Of a DNA stretch of 64,000 nucleotides, positions 31,565-40,133 are shown piece after piece. Source of the DNA: Streptomyces sp. TRM70350 (GTDB taxonomy: Bacteria; Actinomycetota; Actinomycetes; Streptomycetales; Streptomycetaceae); the NCBI RefSeq assembly GCF_019219825.1, contig NZ_JAHUXH010000001.1, positions 496,001 through 560,000 of the forward strand, in the 5' to 3' direction. Within the stretch, counting starts at the first letter, position 1; each line of letters starts with the position of its first letter. The notes beneath the pieces were generated by a model. It was given only the letters and a program-made list of their open reading frames with translations, searched no databases and was not told where the DNA came from. A program made the position numbers and the translations under genes.

Positions 31565-32544
31565 CGACCACCACCCCGCCCGTCACCCTCGACGACGTCC
31601 GGGACGCCGCCGCGCGACTGAAGGGCGTCGCCCACCGCACCCCCGTCCTGCGCTCACGCACCCTCGACGCCCTGGTCGGCGCCGAGGTCCACCTCAAGTG
31701 TGAGAACTTCCAGCGTGCCGGCGCCTTCAAGTTCCGCGGCGCCTACAACACCGCCTCCCGGCTCACGCCCGAGCAGCTGGCCCGGGGTGTCGCGGCCTAC
31801 TCCTCCGGCAACCACGCCCAGGCCGTCGCCCTCGCCGCCCGTGAACTGGGCACCACCGCGGTGATCGTCATGCCCGAGGACACCCCGGCCTCCAAGCGGG
31901 ACGCCACCGCGGGATACGGCGCCGAGATCGTCACGTACGACCGCTACACCGGCGACCGCGCCGCCATCGCCGAGGCCCTGGCCGCGGAGCGCGGCCTCGC
32001 CCTCATCCCGCCGTACGAGCACCCGCACGTACTCGCCGGGCAGGGCACCGCGGCACTCGAACTCCTCGAAGAAGCGGGGGAGTTGGATGCCCTGATCACG
32101 CCGGTCGGCGGCGGCGGACTGATGGCCGGAAGCGCGACGGCCGCCAAGGCGCTGCACCCCGGCATCCGGATGATCGGCGTCGAGCCGGAGGCCGGCGACG
32201 ACACCAGGCGATCGCTTCAGGCGGGCCGGCGCATCAGCGTCCCGGTGCCGCGCACCATCGCCGACGGGCAGGCGGTGCCCACACCCGGCGAGCTGACCTT
32301 CTCCGTGAACCGGCGGCTCGTCGACGCCATCGCGCTGGTCGGCGACGACGAGATCCGGGCCGCGATGCGGTTCGCCTTCGAGCGGCTGAAGATCGTCGTC
32401 GAGCCCAGCGGCGCCACCCCGCTGGCCGCCCTGCTCTCCGGCCGCGTGGAGCGCCTCCCGCGCCGGACAGGCGTGATCATCTCCGGCGGCAACATCGACG
32501 CCGACCGCTTCGCCCGGCTGTGCGCGGGCGGCGACAGGCCGTAG
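31561..32544 (+). CDS. PLP-dependent threonine dehydratase-like ammonia-lyase
   Basis: A 327-residue fold type II PLP enzyme. The Schiff-base Lys is in GAFKFRGAYN near residue 59, substrate binding in YSSGNHAQAVALA near 82, and the phosphate loop in PVGGGGLMAGS near 183. It ends shortly after GVIISGGNID, lacking the C-terminal ACT domain of biosynthetic threonine deaminase. With a DauR/YheO-type regulator in front, the best guesses are threo-3-hydroxyaspartate ammonia-lyase or serine racemase/dehydratase; catabolic threonine dehydratase is not excluded. The GTG at 31561 is fixed by the four-base overlap. Confidence 0.9.
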   Translation: MTTTTPPVTLDDVRDAAARLKGVAHRTPVLRSRTLDALVGAEVHLKCENFQRAGAFKFRGAYNTASRLTPEQLARGVAAYSSGNHAQAVALAARELGTTAVIVMPEDTPASKRDATAGYGAEIVTYDRYTGDRAAIAEALAAERGLALIPPYEHPHVLAGQGTAALELLEEAGELDALITPVGGGGLMAGSATAAKALHPGIRMIGVEPEAGDDTRRSLQAGRRISVPVPRTIADGQAVPTPGELTFSVNRRLVDAIALVGDDEIRAAMRFAFERLKIVVEPSGATPLAALLSGRVERLPRRTGVIISGGNIDADRFARLCAGGDRP

Positions 32545-32669
32545 GGGGTGGCGGCCCGGGGCCGGACGGGCGGACGATGAAAGGGAGGGCTCGGCCTCCG
32601 CCGGTGCCGCTCACGACATCCCGGAGCGGGCGACGGAGACCGACACCCGGCCGGAAAGGAGGAGCGGTC

Positions 32670-33029
32670 ATGCTAGAGGTGAAGACGCTCGACAAGCCGG
32701 ACGAGCGGCGCGACTTCCCGCGCGGCCACCTGGAAGCCGTCCATCTCTCGGGGCTCGACTTCGCCGTGGCCACCTTCGAGCCGGGCTGGCGCTGGTCGGA
32801 GTCCGTCGGCCCGATCGCGGGCACCGACACCTGCCAGATCCACCACAACGGCTATGTCGTCCAGGGCCGTATGCGCATCCGCATGGACGACGGCGCCGAG
32901 CAGGAGGTCGGCCCCGGCGACGTCTTCGTCTGCCCGCCGGGACACGACGCCTGGGTGGTGGGTGACGAGCAGGTCGTCGCGTACGACTTCGCGGGCGCCA
33001 TGGCCAGGGAGTACGCGAAGGAGGAGTAG
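32670..33029 (+). CDS. small cupin domain protein
   Basis: A 119-residue single-domain cupin. Motif 1 is modified (CQIHHNGYVVQGRMRI near residue 54) and motif 2 is VGPGDVFVCPPGHDAWVVGDE near 82, with enough His/Glu for a metal site. The ATG at 32670 follows AAAGGAGGAG, a very strong ribosome site. It stands alone, 125 bases after the lyase; function unknown. Confidence 0.9.
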   Translation: MLEVKTLDKPDERRDFPRGHLEAVHLSGLDFAVATFEPGWRWSESVGPIAGTDTCQIHHNGYVVQGRMRIRMDDGAEQEVGPGDVFVCPPGHDAWVVGDEQVVAYDFAGAMAREYAKEE

Positions 33030-33094
33030 GGCGAGCAGGGCGAGGGGCGTACGGACGACTCCGTGCGTCGCTGCGCCTGCGCCTTGCCTCGGGG

Positions 33095-33146
33095 AAACCG
33101 ATCGGTTTACTCTTCTCGCGACCGGTGGGAAACAGATCGGTTTCCC
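33095..33146. promoter_or_regulatory. double TetR operator upstream of the SDR gene
   Basis: AAACCGATCGGTTT (33095-33108) is a perfect 14-base palindrome. GGGAAACAGATCGGTTTCCC (33127-33146) is a second copy with 7-base outer arms. The same core recurs before the TetR gene at 36326 (36282-36291). Confidence 0.8.
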
Positions 33147-33175
33147 CGTTGGCTCCCTGGCGCAAGGACACTCCC

Positions 33176-33877
33176 ATGACCATCCTCGAAGGCTCCGTCG
33201 CCCTCGTCACCGGCGGCAGCCGCGGTATCGGCAAGGCGCTGGTGACGGCCCTGTACGAACGCGGCGCGAAGAAGGTGTACGCCACCGCCCGCGACCCCCG
33301 CACCGTCACGCACCCGGACGCCGTGCCGCTCGCCCTGGAGGTGAGCGATCCCGCGTCCGTCGAGGCCGCCGCCGCACAGGCGCAGGACGTCACCGTCCTG
33401 ATCAACAACGCGGGCGCCGCGGTGAACGCGAACTTCCTCGACTCGCCCGTCGAGGACGTGCGCCGCGAATTCGAGACGAACTTCTACGGGCCGCTCCTCG
33501 TGACCCGTGCCTTCGTCCCGGTCCTCGAACGCAACGGCGGCGGTCACCTCCTCAACGTCCACTCGGCGCTGTCGTGGATCGGCCTCGCCGGTTCCTACAG
33601 CGCCTCCAAGGCCGCCTTCTGGTCACAGACCAACTCCCTGCGCCTGGACCTCAGGCCGCGCGGCATCGAGGTCACCGGGCTGCACGTCGGCTATGTCGAC
33701 ACGGACATGACCGCGGGGATCGACGCGCCCAAGTCCACGCCCGAGAGCGTCGCCGCCCAGGCCCTCGACGGCATCGAGTCCGGCGCCTTCGAGGTGCTGG
33801 CCGACGACGTGTCGCGGCAGGTCAAGGCGGGCCTGTCGGGCGACCTCGCGGCGCTGTACCCGCAGCTCGCCGCCTGA
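33176..33877 (+). CDS. SDR family NAD(P)-dependent oxidoreductase
   Basis: A 233-residue classical short-chain dehydrogenase. The cofactor loop TGGSRGIGKA is near residue 13, NNAGAAVNANF near 78, catalytic Ser in NVHSALSWIG near 127, and YxxxK in YSASKAAFW near 139. It uses Tyr and Lys to reduce or oxidise an alcohol/carbonyl substrate that is unknown. The ATG at 33176 begins MTILEGSVALVTGG; the segment between operators and ATG has no earlier good start. Two AAACCGATCGGTTT-type operators link it to the TetR gene at 36326. Confidence 0.94.
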   Translation: MTILEGSVALVTGGSRGIGKALVTALYERGAKKVYATARDPRTVTHPDAVPLALEVSDPASVEAAAAQAQDVTVLINNAGAAVNANFLDSPVEDVRREFETNFYGPLLVTRAFVPVLERNGGGHLLNVHSALSWIGLAGSYSASKAAFWSQTNSLRLDLRPRGIEVTGLHVGYVDTDMTAGIDAPKSTPESVAAQALDGIESGAFEVLADDVSRQVKAGLSGDLAALYPQLAA

Positions 33878-33926
33878 GCGTGTTCCCGGCTTGCCGCCTG
33901 AGCCGTATCCCCGGCTTGCCGCCTGA

Positions 33927-35327
33927 TCAGACCGGCAGCAGGCGGGCGATCAGCGCGCCGAGCTGGCGGGCGTTGCGGCACTCGTGCATCTCGACCAGCT
34001 CGGCGTAGGCGGGCGCGGCGGAGTCGCCGGTGCCCCACTGGGCGCGCGGCTCGGGGTTCAGCCAGTAGACGCGGCGGGCCCGTTCGGCGATCCGGCGTAC
34101 GGCCGCCAGGTTCGGGTCGCTCATGTTCGTTCGCGCGTCGCCGAGGACGAACACCGTCGTGCGTCGGCCGACGGCGTCGCCGTGCCGCTCGGCGAACTCG
34201 CCCAGCGCGACGCCGTAGTCACTGCTGCCGTGCCAGCCCGTGAGGGTCGCCTCGGAGCGGATGCGCGCGCCGAGTCCCTCCGCGTCGGCGGCGCCGTGCT
34301 CCAGCAGGCCGGTCACCTCGTCGATCCGGTTGACGAACGCGAACACGCGCAGCTTGCTGAACTGGTCGTGCAGCGCCTGCACCAGCAGCATCGTGAAGTC
34401 CGCGAAGCCGGACACCGAGCCCGACACATCGCACAGCAGCACCAGTTCGGGCCGGACCGGACGCCGTCGGCGCAGCACCGGACGCATCGGCACGCCGCCC
34501 GTCGACAGCGAGCCGCGCAGGGTGCGCCGCAGGTCGATGCCGCCCCGGGCGGCCCGGCGCCGCCGGGCGGCCAGCCGCGTCGCCAGCTTGCGGGCGAGCG
34601 GCTGAACGGTCCTGCGCAGCTCGGCCAGCCGGTCCTTGCCGGCGTACAGGAAGTCGACCCGGTCGGCGGTGGGCGCCACCGCCCGCCGGGCGATCTCGTC
34701 CCGGCCGCGCCGCTCGGCCACCCGGCGGCGAGCCTCCGCCGCCACCAGTGCGCGGAAGACCTCGATACGCCGCCGGATCTCGTCGTCCAGCAGCCGGTCC
34801 GCGAACCCCGATTGCCCCGACCGGTCCCGCACCTCGGCGCGGACCCGGGCGAGCAGCGTCTGCGGGCGGATCCGGTCCAGCGTCTGGTACGACGACCAGC
34901 CGTCCGACGCCGGTGAACTCCCGTACCCGCCGAAGCCGTCGACGGCCTCGATCGCCAACCGGCCCAGCAGCGCGCCGTCGTTGGCGGCGAGCGCCGCCGC
35001 CAGCCGGTCGCGCAGACCGTCCCGGTCCGCCGCCTCGCCCTCCGGCCAGCCCTCCGGCCCGCCCACACCGCGCGGGAAGTACAGGTCGAAGACCGGGTCG
35101 AACACCTGCCGTTGGCCCGCCGTGTGCAGCAGGGTCGCGGCGAGGCCCTCGCGCAGCAGCTCGCGGTCGGCGAGTCCCAGCGCCTCCACCGCCCGGGCCG
35201 CGTCCACGGTCTCCCCGGTGCCGACGCGGACGCCGTGCGCCCGCAACGCGGCCACGAGGTCCGTCAGCCGGGAGGCGACATCGGCGCTCACACCGGCATC
35301 GGCGCTCACACCAGCATCGGCGGTCAT
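33927..35327 (-). CDS. von Willebrand factor A (CoxE-like) domain protein
   Basis: A 466-residue vWA protein. The C-terminal half has the MIDAS metal motif DVSGSVSGF near residue 295 and NRIDEVTG and YWLNPEP strands. The N-terminal half is helical and Arg-rich (RRVAERRGRDEIARR). Such proteins pair with MoxR AAA+ ATPases as chaperones for metal or cofactor insertion into partner enzymes. The ATG at 35325-35327 overlaps the MoxR stop (ATGA). Residues 3-15 contain the doubled ADAGVS motif encoded by an 18-bp tandem repeat, likely length-variable. No client enzyme gene is obvious next door. Confidence 0.92.
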   Translation of the reverse strand: MTADAGVSADAGVSADVASRLTDLVAALRAHGVRVGTGETVDAARAVEALGLADRELLREGLAATLLHTAGQRQVFDPVFDLYFPRGVGGPEGWPEGEAADRDGLRDRLAAALAANDGALLGRLAIEAVDGFGGYGSSPASDGWSSYQTLDRIRPQTLLARVRAEVRDRSGQSGFADRLLDDEIRRRIEVFRALVAAEARRRVAERRGRDEIARRAVAPTADRVDFLYAGKDRLAELRRTVQPLARKLATRLAARRRRAARGGIDLRRTLRGSLSTGGVPMRPVLRRRRPVRPELVLLCDVSGSVSGFADFTMLLVQALHDQFSKLRVFAFVNRIDEVTGLLEHGAADAEGLGARIRSEATLTGWHGSSDYGVALGEFAERHGDAVGRRTTVFVLGDARTNMSDPNLAAVRRIAERARRVYWLNPEPRAQWGTGDSAAPAYAELVEMHECRNARQLGALIARLLPV

Positions 35328-36181
35328 AGGGCCTCCACGTCCAGCTTGGCCGCGGCCTTCAGGACGTCGTCCTGGTGCTTGAGCAGCACGCCCAGGGTGT
35401 CGCGGACGACGGTCTCGTCGAGGGTGCCGGCGCCGAGCGCGAGCAGGGTGCGGGCCCAGTCGACGGTCTCCGCGACCGACGGCACCTTCCGCAGATCCAT
35501 CGCCCGCAGCGCGCCCACCACCCGGACCACCGACTCCGCCAGCGCCGCGTCGATGCCGGGTACCTTCAGCCGGACGATCCGCCGCTCCAACTCCTCCTCG
35601 GGGAAGCCGATGTGCAGGAACAGACAGCGGCGGCGCAGCGCCTCGGACAGTTCGCGGGTCGCGTTCGAGGTGAGCACCACGAACGGGCGGCGCGTCGCGG
35701 TGACCGTGCCCAGCTCCGGGACGGTGACCTGGAAGTCGCTGAGCACCTCCAGCAGCAGGCCCTCCACCTCGACGTCGGCCTTGTCGGTCTCGTCGATCAG
35801 CAGCACCTTGGGGTCGTCCCCGCGGATGGCGGTCAGCAAGGGGCGTGGGAGCAGGAACTCCTCGCTGAAGATGTCGGTGCGTGTCTCGTCCCACGTCTCG
35901 TCGCGGCCCGCGCTGATGCGCAGGAGCTGCTTGGCGTGGTTCCACTCGTACAGTGCCCGGGACTCGTCGACGCCCTCGTAGCACTGGAGCCGTACCAGCC
36001 GGGCCTGTGCGACCTGGGCGACGGCCTTGGCGAGTTCCGTCTTCCCGACGCCCGCCGGGCCCTCCACGAGGAGCGGCTTGCCGAGGCGGTCGGCGAGGAA
36101 GACGGTCGTGGCGACCGCGGGCGACGCCAGGTAGCCGGTCTCGGCGAGGCGTGCGCGGACATCGTCGACGGAAGTGAACAA
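35324..36181 (-). CDS. MoxR family AAA+ ATPase
   Basis: A 285-residue MoxR ATPase: Walker A GPAGVGKTELAKA near residue 41, Walker B VLLIDETDKAD near 125, sensor 1 VVLTSNATRELSEALRRRC near 170 with the arginine finger after it. The reading begins with TTG at 36179-36181; GGAGG five bases upstream supports that start, and no ATG or GTG is available before the conserved DDVRARLAETGY. With the vWA gene it forms a two-gene operon for ATP-driven protein remodelling. Confidence 0.94.
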   Translation of the reverse strand: MFTSVDDVRARLAETGYLASPAVATTVFLADRLGKPLLVEGPAGVGKTELAKAVAQVAQARLVRLQCYEGVDESRALYEWNHAKQLLRISAGRDETWDETRTDIFSEEFLLPRPLLTAIRGDDPKVLLIDETDKADVEVEGLLLEVLSDFQVTVPELGTVTATRRPFVVLTSNATRELSEALRRRCLFLHIGFPEEELERRIVRLKVPGIDAALAESVVRVVGALRAMDLRKVPSVAETVDWARTLLALGAGTLDETVVRDTLGVLLKHQDDVLKAAAKLDVEAL

Positions 36182-36281
36182 CCGGGCCTCCGGTGGTGGC
36201 GGCGTAACGGGATCCGACTCCTATCCAAGCGCTTGTTCAGTGCTGCTGTCACCCACGTCCGGCTGATCCGGGCAGCGGTAT

Positions 36282-36291
36282 ACCGATCGGT
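36282..36291. promoter_or_regulatory. TetR operator core upstream of the tetR gene
   Basis: ACCGATCGGT is the perfect centre of an imperfect longer palindrome (TACCGATCGGTTTCC). It matches the core of the two sites before the SDR gene at 33176 and lies 35 bases before the TetR start, as expected for autoregulation. Confidence 0.75.
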
Positions 36292-36325
36292 TTCCTCCGT
36301 GGTCGCCGCGCGGTAACCTCGCCGT

Positions 36326-36898
36326 ATGGCCACGACAGACAAGGCGTCCCCGCGCGATCGGCTGCTCGACGCGGCGGCCCAGCTCTTCTACCGCGACGGC
36401 GTCTCCATCGGCGTGGAGGCGCTGTGCCGGACCGCCGGGGTGTCGAAGCGTTCGATGTACCAGCTCTTCGACAGCAAGGACGAGATGCTGGCCGCGAGCC
36501 TGGAGCGGCAGATCCCGCGCTACGAGGCGCAGCTCGCGGCCGGGCCGCAGGACGCCGGAACGCCCCGGGAGCGGATCCTGTACGTCTTCGAACGCCTGGA
36601 GGAGGCCTCCGTGGACGCCGGCTACCACGGCTGCCCCTACCTCGCGGCGCTGGTCGAGCTCAAGGACCCCGAGCACCCGGCGAGCGTGGTCGCCCGCGCC
36701 GTCAAGGAACGGCTGAAGGCCGCCTTCCGTGCCCAGGCCGAGCTGGGCGGCGCCCGGGATCCCGAGCTGCTCGCCCGCCAGTTGCTGCTGGTCTTCGACG
36801 GGGCGAGCGCGCGGGCCGGGGCGCGGGTGGAGGCGCTGGACGACGGGCTGGCGACGGCGACGGTGAGCGCGCTGCTCGACGCGGCGGGTGTGACGTAG
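36326..36898 (+). CDS. TetR family transcriptional regulator
   Basis: A 190-residue TetR repressor. The helix-turn-helix is at residues ~10-55 (RLLDAAAQLFYRDGVSIG, VEALCRTAGVSKRSMYQLF). The ligand domain contains YHGCPYLAALVEL, typical of the TetR_C_33-like group. The ATG at 36326 has no clear ribosome site. The shared ACCGATCGGT motif says it represses itself and the SDR gene 3 kb upstream, leaping over the unrelated-looking vWA/MoxR operon. Confidence 0.93.
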   Translation: MATTDKASPRDRLLDAAAQLFYRDGVSIGVEALCRTAGVSKRSMYQLFDSKDEMLAASLERQIPRYEAQLAAGPQDAGTPRERILYVFERLEEASVDAGYHGCPYLAALVELKDPEHPASVVARAVKERLKAAFRAQAELGGARDPELLARQLLLVFDGASARAGARVEALDDGLATATVSALLDAAGVT

Positions 36899-36983
36899 CC
36901 ACCGGCGGACCAGGTGGGGCGCAGCACCCCGGACGGGTCACCACAACGAGCCGACCCGCCGGACCGCCCGATGCAATGGACGC

Positions 36984-37661
36984 GTGACCGCGCCCCCGGA
37001 CGACTGCCTCGCGCGCAACGAGTGGATCTGCGGCGACTATCTGAGCACCCGCCGCGAGATCCTCCTCGACGCCGCGGTCCAGCACCTGCAGCTGACGTCC
37101 GTCTCGGTGCTGATCGCCCTCGCCCTCGCCCTGCCGCTCGCGGTGCTGGCCCGCCGCTGGGGCTGGGCGGCCGGTCCTGTCCTCGCCGTGACGACGATCC
37201 TCTACACGATCCCCTCCCTGGCGATGTTCTCGCTGCTGCTGCCCCTGTACGGGCTGTCGGCGACACTCGTGATCGCCGGGCTCGTGCTGTACTCACTGAC
37301 CCTGCTGGTACGCAACATCCTCGCCGGTCTGCGGGCCGTCCCCGAGGAGACCCGGCAGGCCGCCCGCGGCATGGGGTACGGCCCGGTCCGCCTCCTCCTC
37401 ACCGTCGAACTGCCGCTCGCCCTGCCCGCCGCGATGGCCGGGCTGCGCATCGCCACGGTCTCCGCGGTGTCACTGGTGACGGTCGGCGCGATCGTCGGCT
37501 TCGGCGGACTCGGCAATCTGATCTACTCGGGCATGAACACCTACTTCAAGGCCCAGGTGCTGACCGCGTCGGTGCTGTGCGTGGTCATCGCGGTCGCGGC
37601 CGATGTACTTCTGCTGGGCGTCCAGCGGCTGATCACGCCCTGGACGAGGGCCCGTACATGA
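36984..37661 (+). CDS. osmoprotectant (glycine betaine) ABC transporter permease, first
   Basis: A 225-residue OpuCB/ProW-type permease with about six helices and the ABC permease loop EETRQAARGMGYGPVRLLLTVELPLA near residue 115 (the EAA motif). The N terminus (CLARNEWICGDYLSTR) is typical of OpuC permeases. It imports glycine betaine or related osmolytes. The GTG at 36984 follows the TetR gene by 85 bases. The next two genes overlap by four bases each, so this is an operon of two permeases and a binding protein. Confidence 0.92.
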   Translation: MTAPPDDCLARNEWICGDYLSTRREILLDAAVQHLQLTSVSVLIALALALPLAVLARRWGWAAGPVLAVTTILYTIPSLAMFSLLLPLYGLSATLVIAGLVLYSLTLLVRNILAGLRAVPEETRQAARGMGYGPVRLLLTVELPLALPAAMAGLRIATVSAVSLVTVGAIVGFGGLGNLIYSGMNTYFKAQVLTASVLCVVIAVAADVLLLGVQRLITPWTRART

Positions 37662-38329
37662 ACACGCTCACCGCCACCTGGGACTGGCTCACCGACCCCG
37701 CGCACTGGTCGGGTGCCGACGGCATCGGACACCGGCTGCTGCAACACCTCGTCCTCACGGTGGTCTGCCTGGCCGTCAGCTGCCTGATCGCCCTGCCCGT
37801 CGCGGTGGTCCTCGGCCACCTCGGCAAGGGCGGGGCGCTCGCCGTCAACATCTCCAACGTCGGCCGCGCGGTCCCCACCTTCGCGGTCCTGGTCCTGCTG
37901 CTGCTCACCCCCGTCGGCGCATGGGGCGAGGGCCCCACGGTCGTCGCCCTGGTGCTGTTCGCCGTACCGCCCCTCCTCACCAACGCGTACGTCGGCATGC
38001 GCGAGGTCGACCGCGGCACCGTGCAGGCGGCGCGGGGGATGGGGATGACGGGACGCCAGGTGCTGTTTCACGTGGAACTGCCCCTTTCCGCCCCGATGAT
38101 CCTGAACGGCATGCGGATCGCCGCCGTCCAACTCGTCGCGACCGCCACCATCGCCGCCCTGGCGGGTGGTGGGGGCCTGGGCCGGATCATCACGGCGGGC
38201 TTCAACCTCGCCAGTACGCCGCAGGTGGTGGCCGGTGCGGTGCTCGTCGCCGTGTTCGCGCTGATCGTCGAGGGCCTCTTCGAGGTGGCCGAACGCCTGG
38301 CACCGGCGTGGGCCAGGGGCACCCCATGA
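37658..38329 (+). CDS. osmoprotectant ABC transporter permease, second
   Basis: A 223-residue partner permease with the motif DRGTVQAARGMGMTGRQVLFHVELPLS near residue 120 and hydrophobic helices around it; GGGGLGRIITAGF near 180 is a conserved OpuC segment. The ATG at 37658 overlaps the previous stop (ATGA), and its own stop overlaps the binding protein start. Confidence 0.93.
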   Translation: MNTLTATWDWLTDPAHWSGADGIGHRLLQHLVLTVVCLAVSCLIALPVAVVLGHLGKGGALAVNISNVGRAVPTFAVLVLLLLTPVGAWGEGPTVVALVLFAVPPLLTNAYVGMREVDRGTVQAARGMGMTGRQVLFHVELPLSAPMILNGMRIAAVQLVATATIAALAGGGGLGRIITAGFNLASTPQVVAGAVLVAVFALIVEGLFEVAERLAPAWARGTP

Positions 38330-39267
38330 GCGGCCGTACGCCGCTGGCGGCAGCCTTCCTGCTCCTGGCGACCGCCTGCTCCACCGGCCCCTCCCTGGAG
38401 AACCAGGGCAAGGTCACCGCGCCGCCCGGCGACAGCCGCCACCTGACCGTCGGCTCCGCGGGGTTCACCGAGAGCGACCTGCTCGCCCAGATGTACGCCC
38501 TGCTGCTGAACCAGGCGGGCTACGAGACGTCCCTCATCACGGTCGCCAACCGCGAACTGTACGAACCGGCCCTGGAGTCCGGGCGGATCGACGTCGTCCC
38601 GGAGTACGCGGCCACCTTCGCCGACTGGCTCAACGCCAAGACCAACGGGCCCGATGCCCCGCCGGTCGGCTCACCCGACCTCGACGCCACGATGAAGGCC
38701 CTGCGCCGCCTGGCCACGCCCCGTGGACTCGCCGTCCTGAACCCCGGCCGGGCCGTCGACCAGAACGCCTTCGCGGTGAGCGCCTCGTACGCACACCGGC
38801 ACGGTCTCAAGACCCTCAGCGACCTCGGCGGGTCCGGCCTGGAGGTACGGCTCGCCGCGGGCGACGAATGCGTGCAACGCCCCTACTGCGCTCCGGGCCT
38901 GCGCAAGACCTACGGCATCGACATCACCGCCGTCGACCCCAAGGGCGTCGGCACCACCCAGGCCAAGCGGGCGGTGCAGAGCGGCCAGGACCAGATGGTG
39001 CTGACCACCACGACCGACGCCACCCTCGACGAGTTCGGCCTGGTGCTCCTCGCCGACGACAGACACCTCCAGAACGCCGACCACGTCGTCCCGGTCGTCA
39101 ACCGCGCCCGCGCGGGCGCCCCCGGCGTCACCAAGGCCCTGGGCAAGCTCAACGCCGTCCTCACCACGGCCGACCTCGCCGCCATGAACCAGCAGGTGGA
39201 CAGCTGGCGCCGCTTGGCGACGGACGTGGCCCGGACGTATCTGGAGGACAAGGGACTGCTGAAGTGA
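38326..39267 (+). CDS. osmoprotectant-binding lipoprotein (OpuAC/OpuCC family)
   Basis: A 313-residue substrate receptor. Lipoprotein signal MSGRTPLAAAFLLLATAC with Cys near residue 18; then LTVGSAGFTESDLLAQMYA near 40 and DVVPEYAATFADWLN near 88, the family's ligand-binding positions. It would capture betaine-like osmolytes outside the membrane and feed the two permeases. The ATG at 38326 overlaps the preceding gene (ATGA). The transporter's ATPase is not intact here. Confidence 0.92.
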   Translation: MSGRTPLAAAFLLLATACSTGPSLENQGKVTAPPGDSRHLTVGSAGFTESDLLAQMYALLLNQAGYETSLITVANRELYEPALESGRIDVVPEYAATFADWLNAKTNGPDAPPVGSPDLDATMKALRRLATPRGLAVLNPGRAVDQNAFAVSASYAHRHGLKTLSDLGGSGLEVRLAAGDECVQRPYCAPGLRKTYGIDITAVDPKGVGTTQAKRAVQSGQDQMVLTTTTDATLDEFGLVLLADDRHLQNADHVVPVVNRARAGAPGVTKALGKLNAVLTTADLAAMNQQVDSWRRLATDVARTYLEDKGLLK

Positions 39268-39270
39268 CGC

Positions 39271-39463
39271 TCAGGCGTCCGCCACCGAGTCGAACTCCAC
39301 CTGACCCCGCGCCACCCCGAGGGCATCCGCGTCCACCGAGCGTCGCAGGGCCTCGTGGAGCTTCGCCGGCGTCAGCACGCCGAGGAAGCGGGCGGCAGGA
39401 CAGCCCGTCCACCGCGGTCGTACCGTCCGGATACCGCTTGGTGACCTGCTCGAACCGGATCAT
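39271..39463 (-). pseudogene. osmoprotectant ABC ATPase reduced to its two ends
   Basis: The minus strand begins MIRFEQVTKRYPDGTTAVDG, the exact start style of OpuCA/ProV ATPases. After about 22 codons it jumps. In a shifted frame the rest reads RFLGVLTPAKLHEALRRSVD, then ADALGVARGQVEFDSVADA and a TGA at 39271-39273, which is the C-terminal CBS-type end of the same family. Walker A, signature and Walker B are all lost, roughly 300 residues of a ~370-residue protein. One internal deletion that also broke frame explains it. Confidence 0.85.
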
Positions 39464-39467
39464 GGTG

Positions 39468-40133
39468 TCACGCCGGCGGCGCCACCTCGTCCCCGCTCAC
39501 CAGCACCACCTCAAGGATGCGCGGACCGTGCACCCCCTCCACCCGGTCGAGCTCGATGTCGCTGGTGGCGGACGGGCCGGAGATCCAGGTCAGCGGGCGT
39601 GCCGGGTCGAGCCGGGGCATGGCCCGCGGGACGGACGACACGACCTGGGCGGGCACCCGTACGACGCAGATGTGATGGTCGGGGACGAGGGTGATCCGCC
39701 GCCGCCCCTGGTCCGGCGAGCCGTCCAGCACGATGGTGCCCGTCTCGGCGATCGCCACCGCACAGCCCGTGACCACGCTGTCGACCTGGTCCAGTTCGTG
39801 CGGGGTGCTCGCGGCACGATCGGGCACACGCGTCGCGTCCACAGCCTCCAGCCAGCGCTCCGGCAGCCCGGGCGGGACCAGCACGGTCCGCGCGCCCCGC
39901 GCGGCCAGCAGCCGCCCGAGCACGTCCGGCAGCTCCTCGTCCGCGCAGCGGTGCACGATCGCCCGGTAGTCCGCCAGGTTCTCGGCGAGCAGCTCCACCG
40001 TCTCCGCGACGCTCCGCTCGCCGTGCTCGCGCCGATAGTCGCGCGGAACCGCCTGCTCGTACGGCGTGTCGTCGTCCCGTACGTCGGCCAGGGCGCGTCG
40101 CACCCGGCCCAGAATCCGCTCCCTGCTGCTCAC
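39468..40133 (-). CDS. lutC: lactate utilization protein LutC (LUD domain)
   Basis: A 221-residue LUD-domain protein, the third subunit of the LutABC L-lactate dehydrogenase that oxidises L-lactate to pyruvate. It has SSRERILGRVRRALADV at the start, VTGCAVAIAETGTIVLDGSP near residue 122, and GPSATSDIELDRVEGVHGP near 185, the family hallmark. The GTG at 40131-40133 is fixed by the GTGA overlap with lutB. It ends the rhamnose/lactate operon, four bases before the ATPase relic. Confidence 0.93.
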   Translation of the reverse strand: MSSRERILGRVRRALADVRDDDTPYEQAVPRDYRREHGERSVAETVELLAENLADYRAIVHRCADEELPDVLGRLLAARGARTVLVPPGLPERWLEAVDATRVPDRAASTPHELDQVDSVVTGCAVAIAETGTIVLDGSPDQGRRRITLVPDHHICVVRVPAQVVSSVPRAMPRLDPARPLTWISGPSATSDIELDRVEGVHGPRILEVVLVSGDEVAPPA

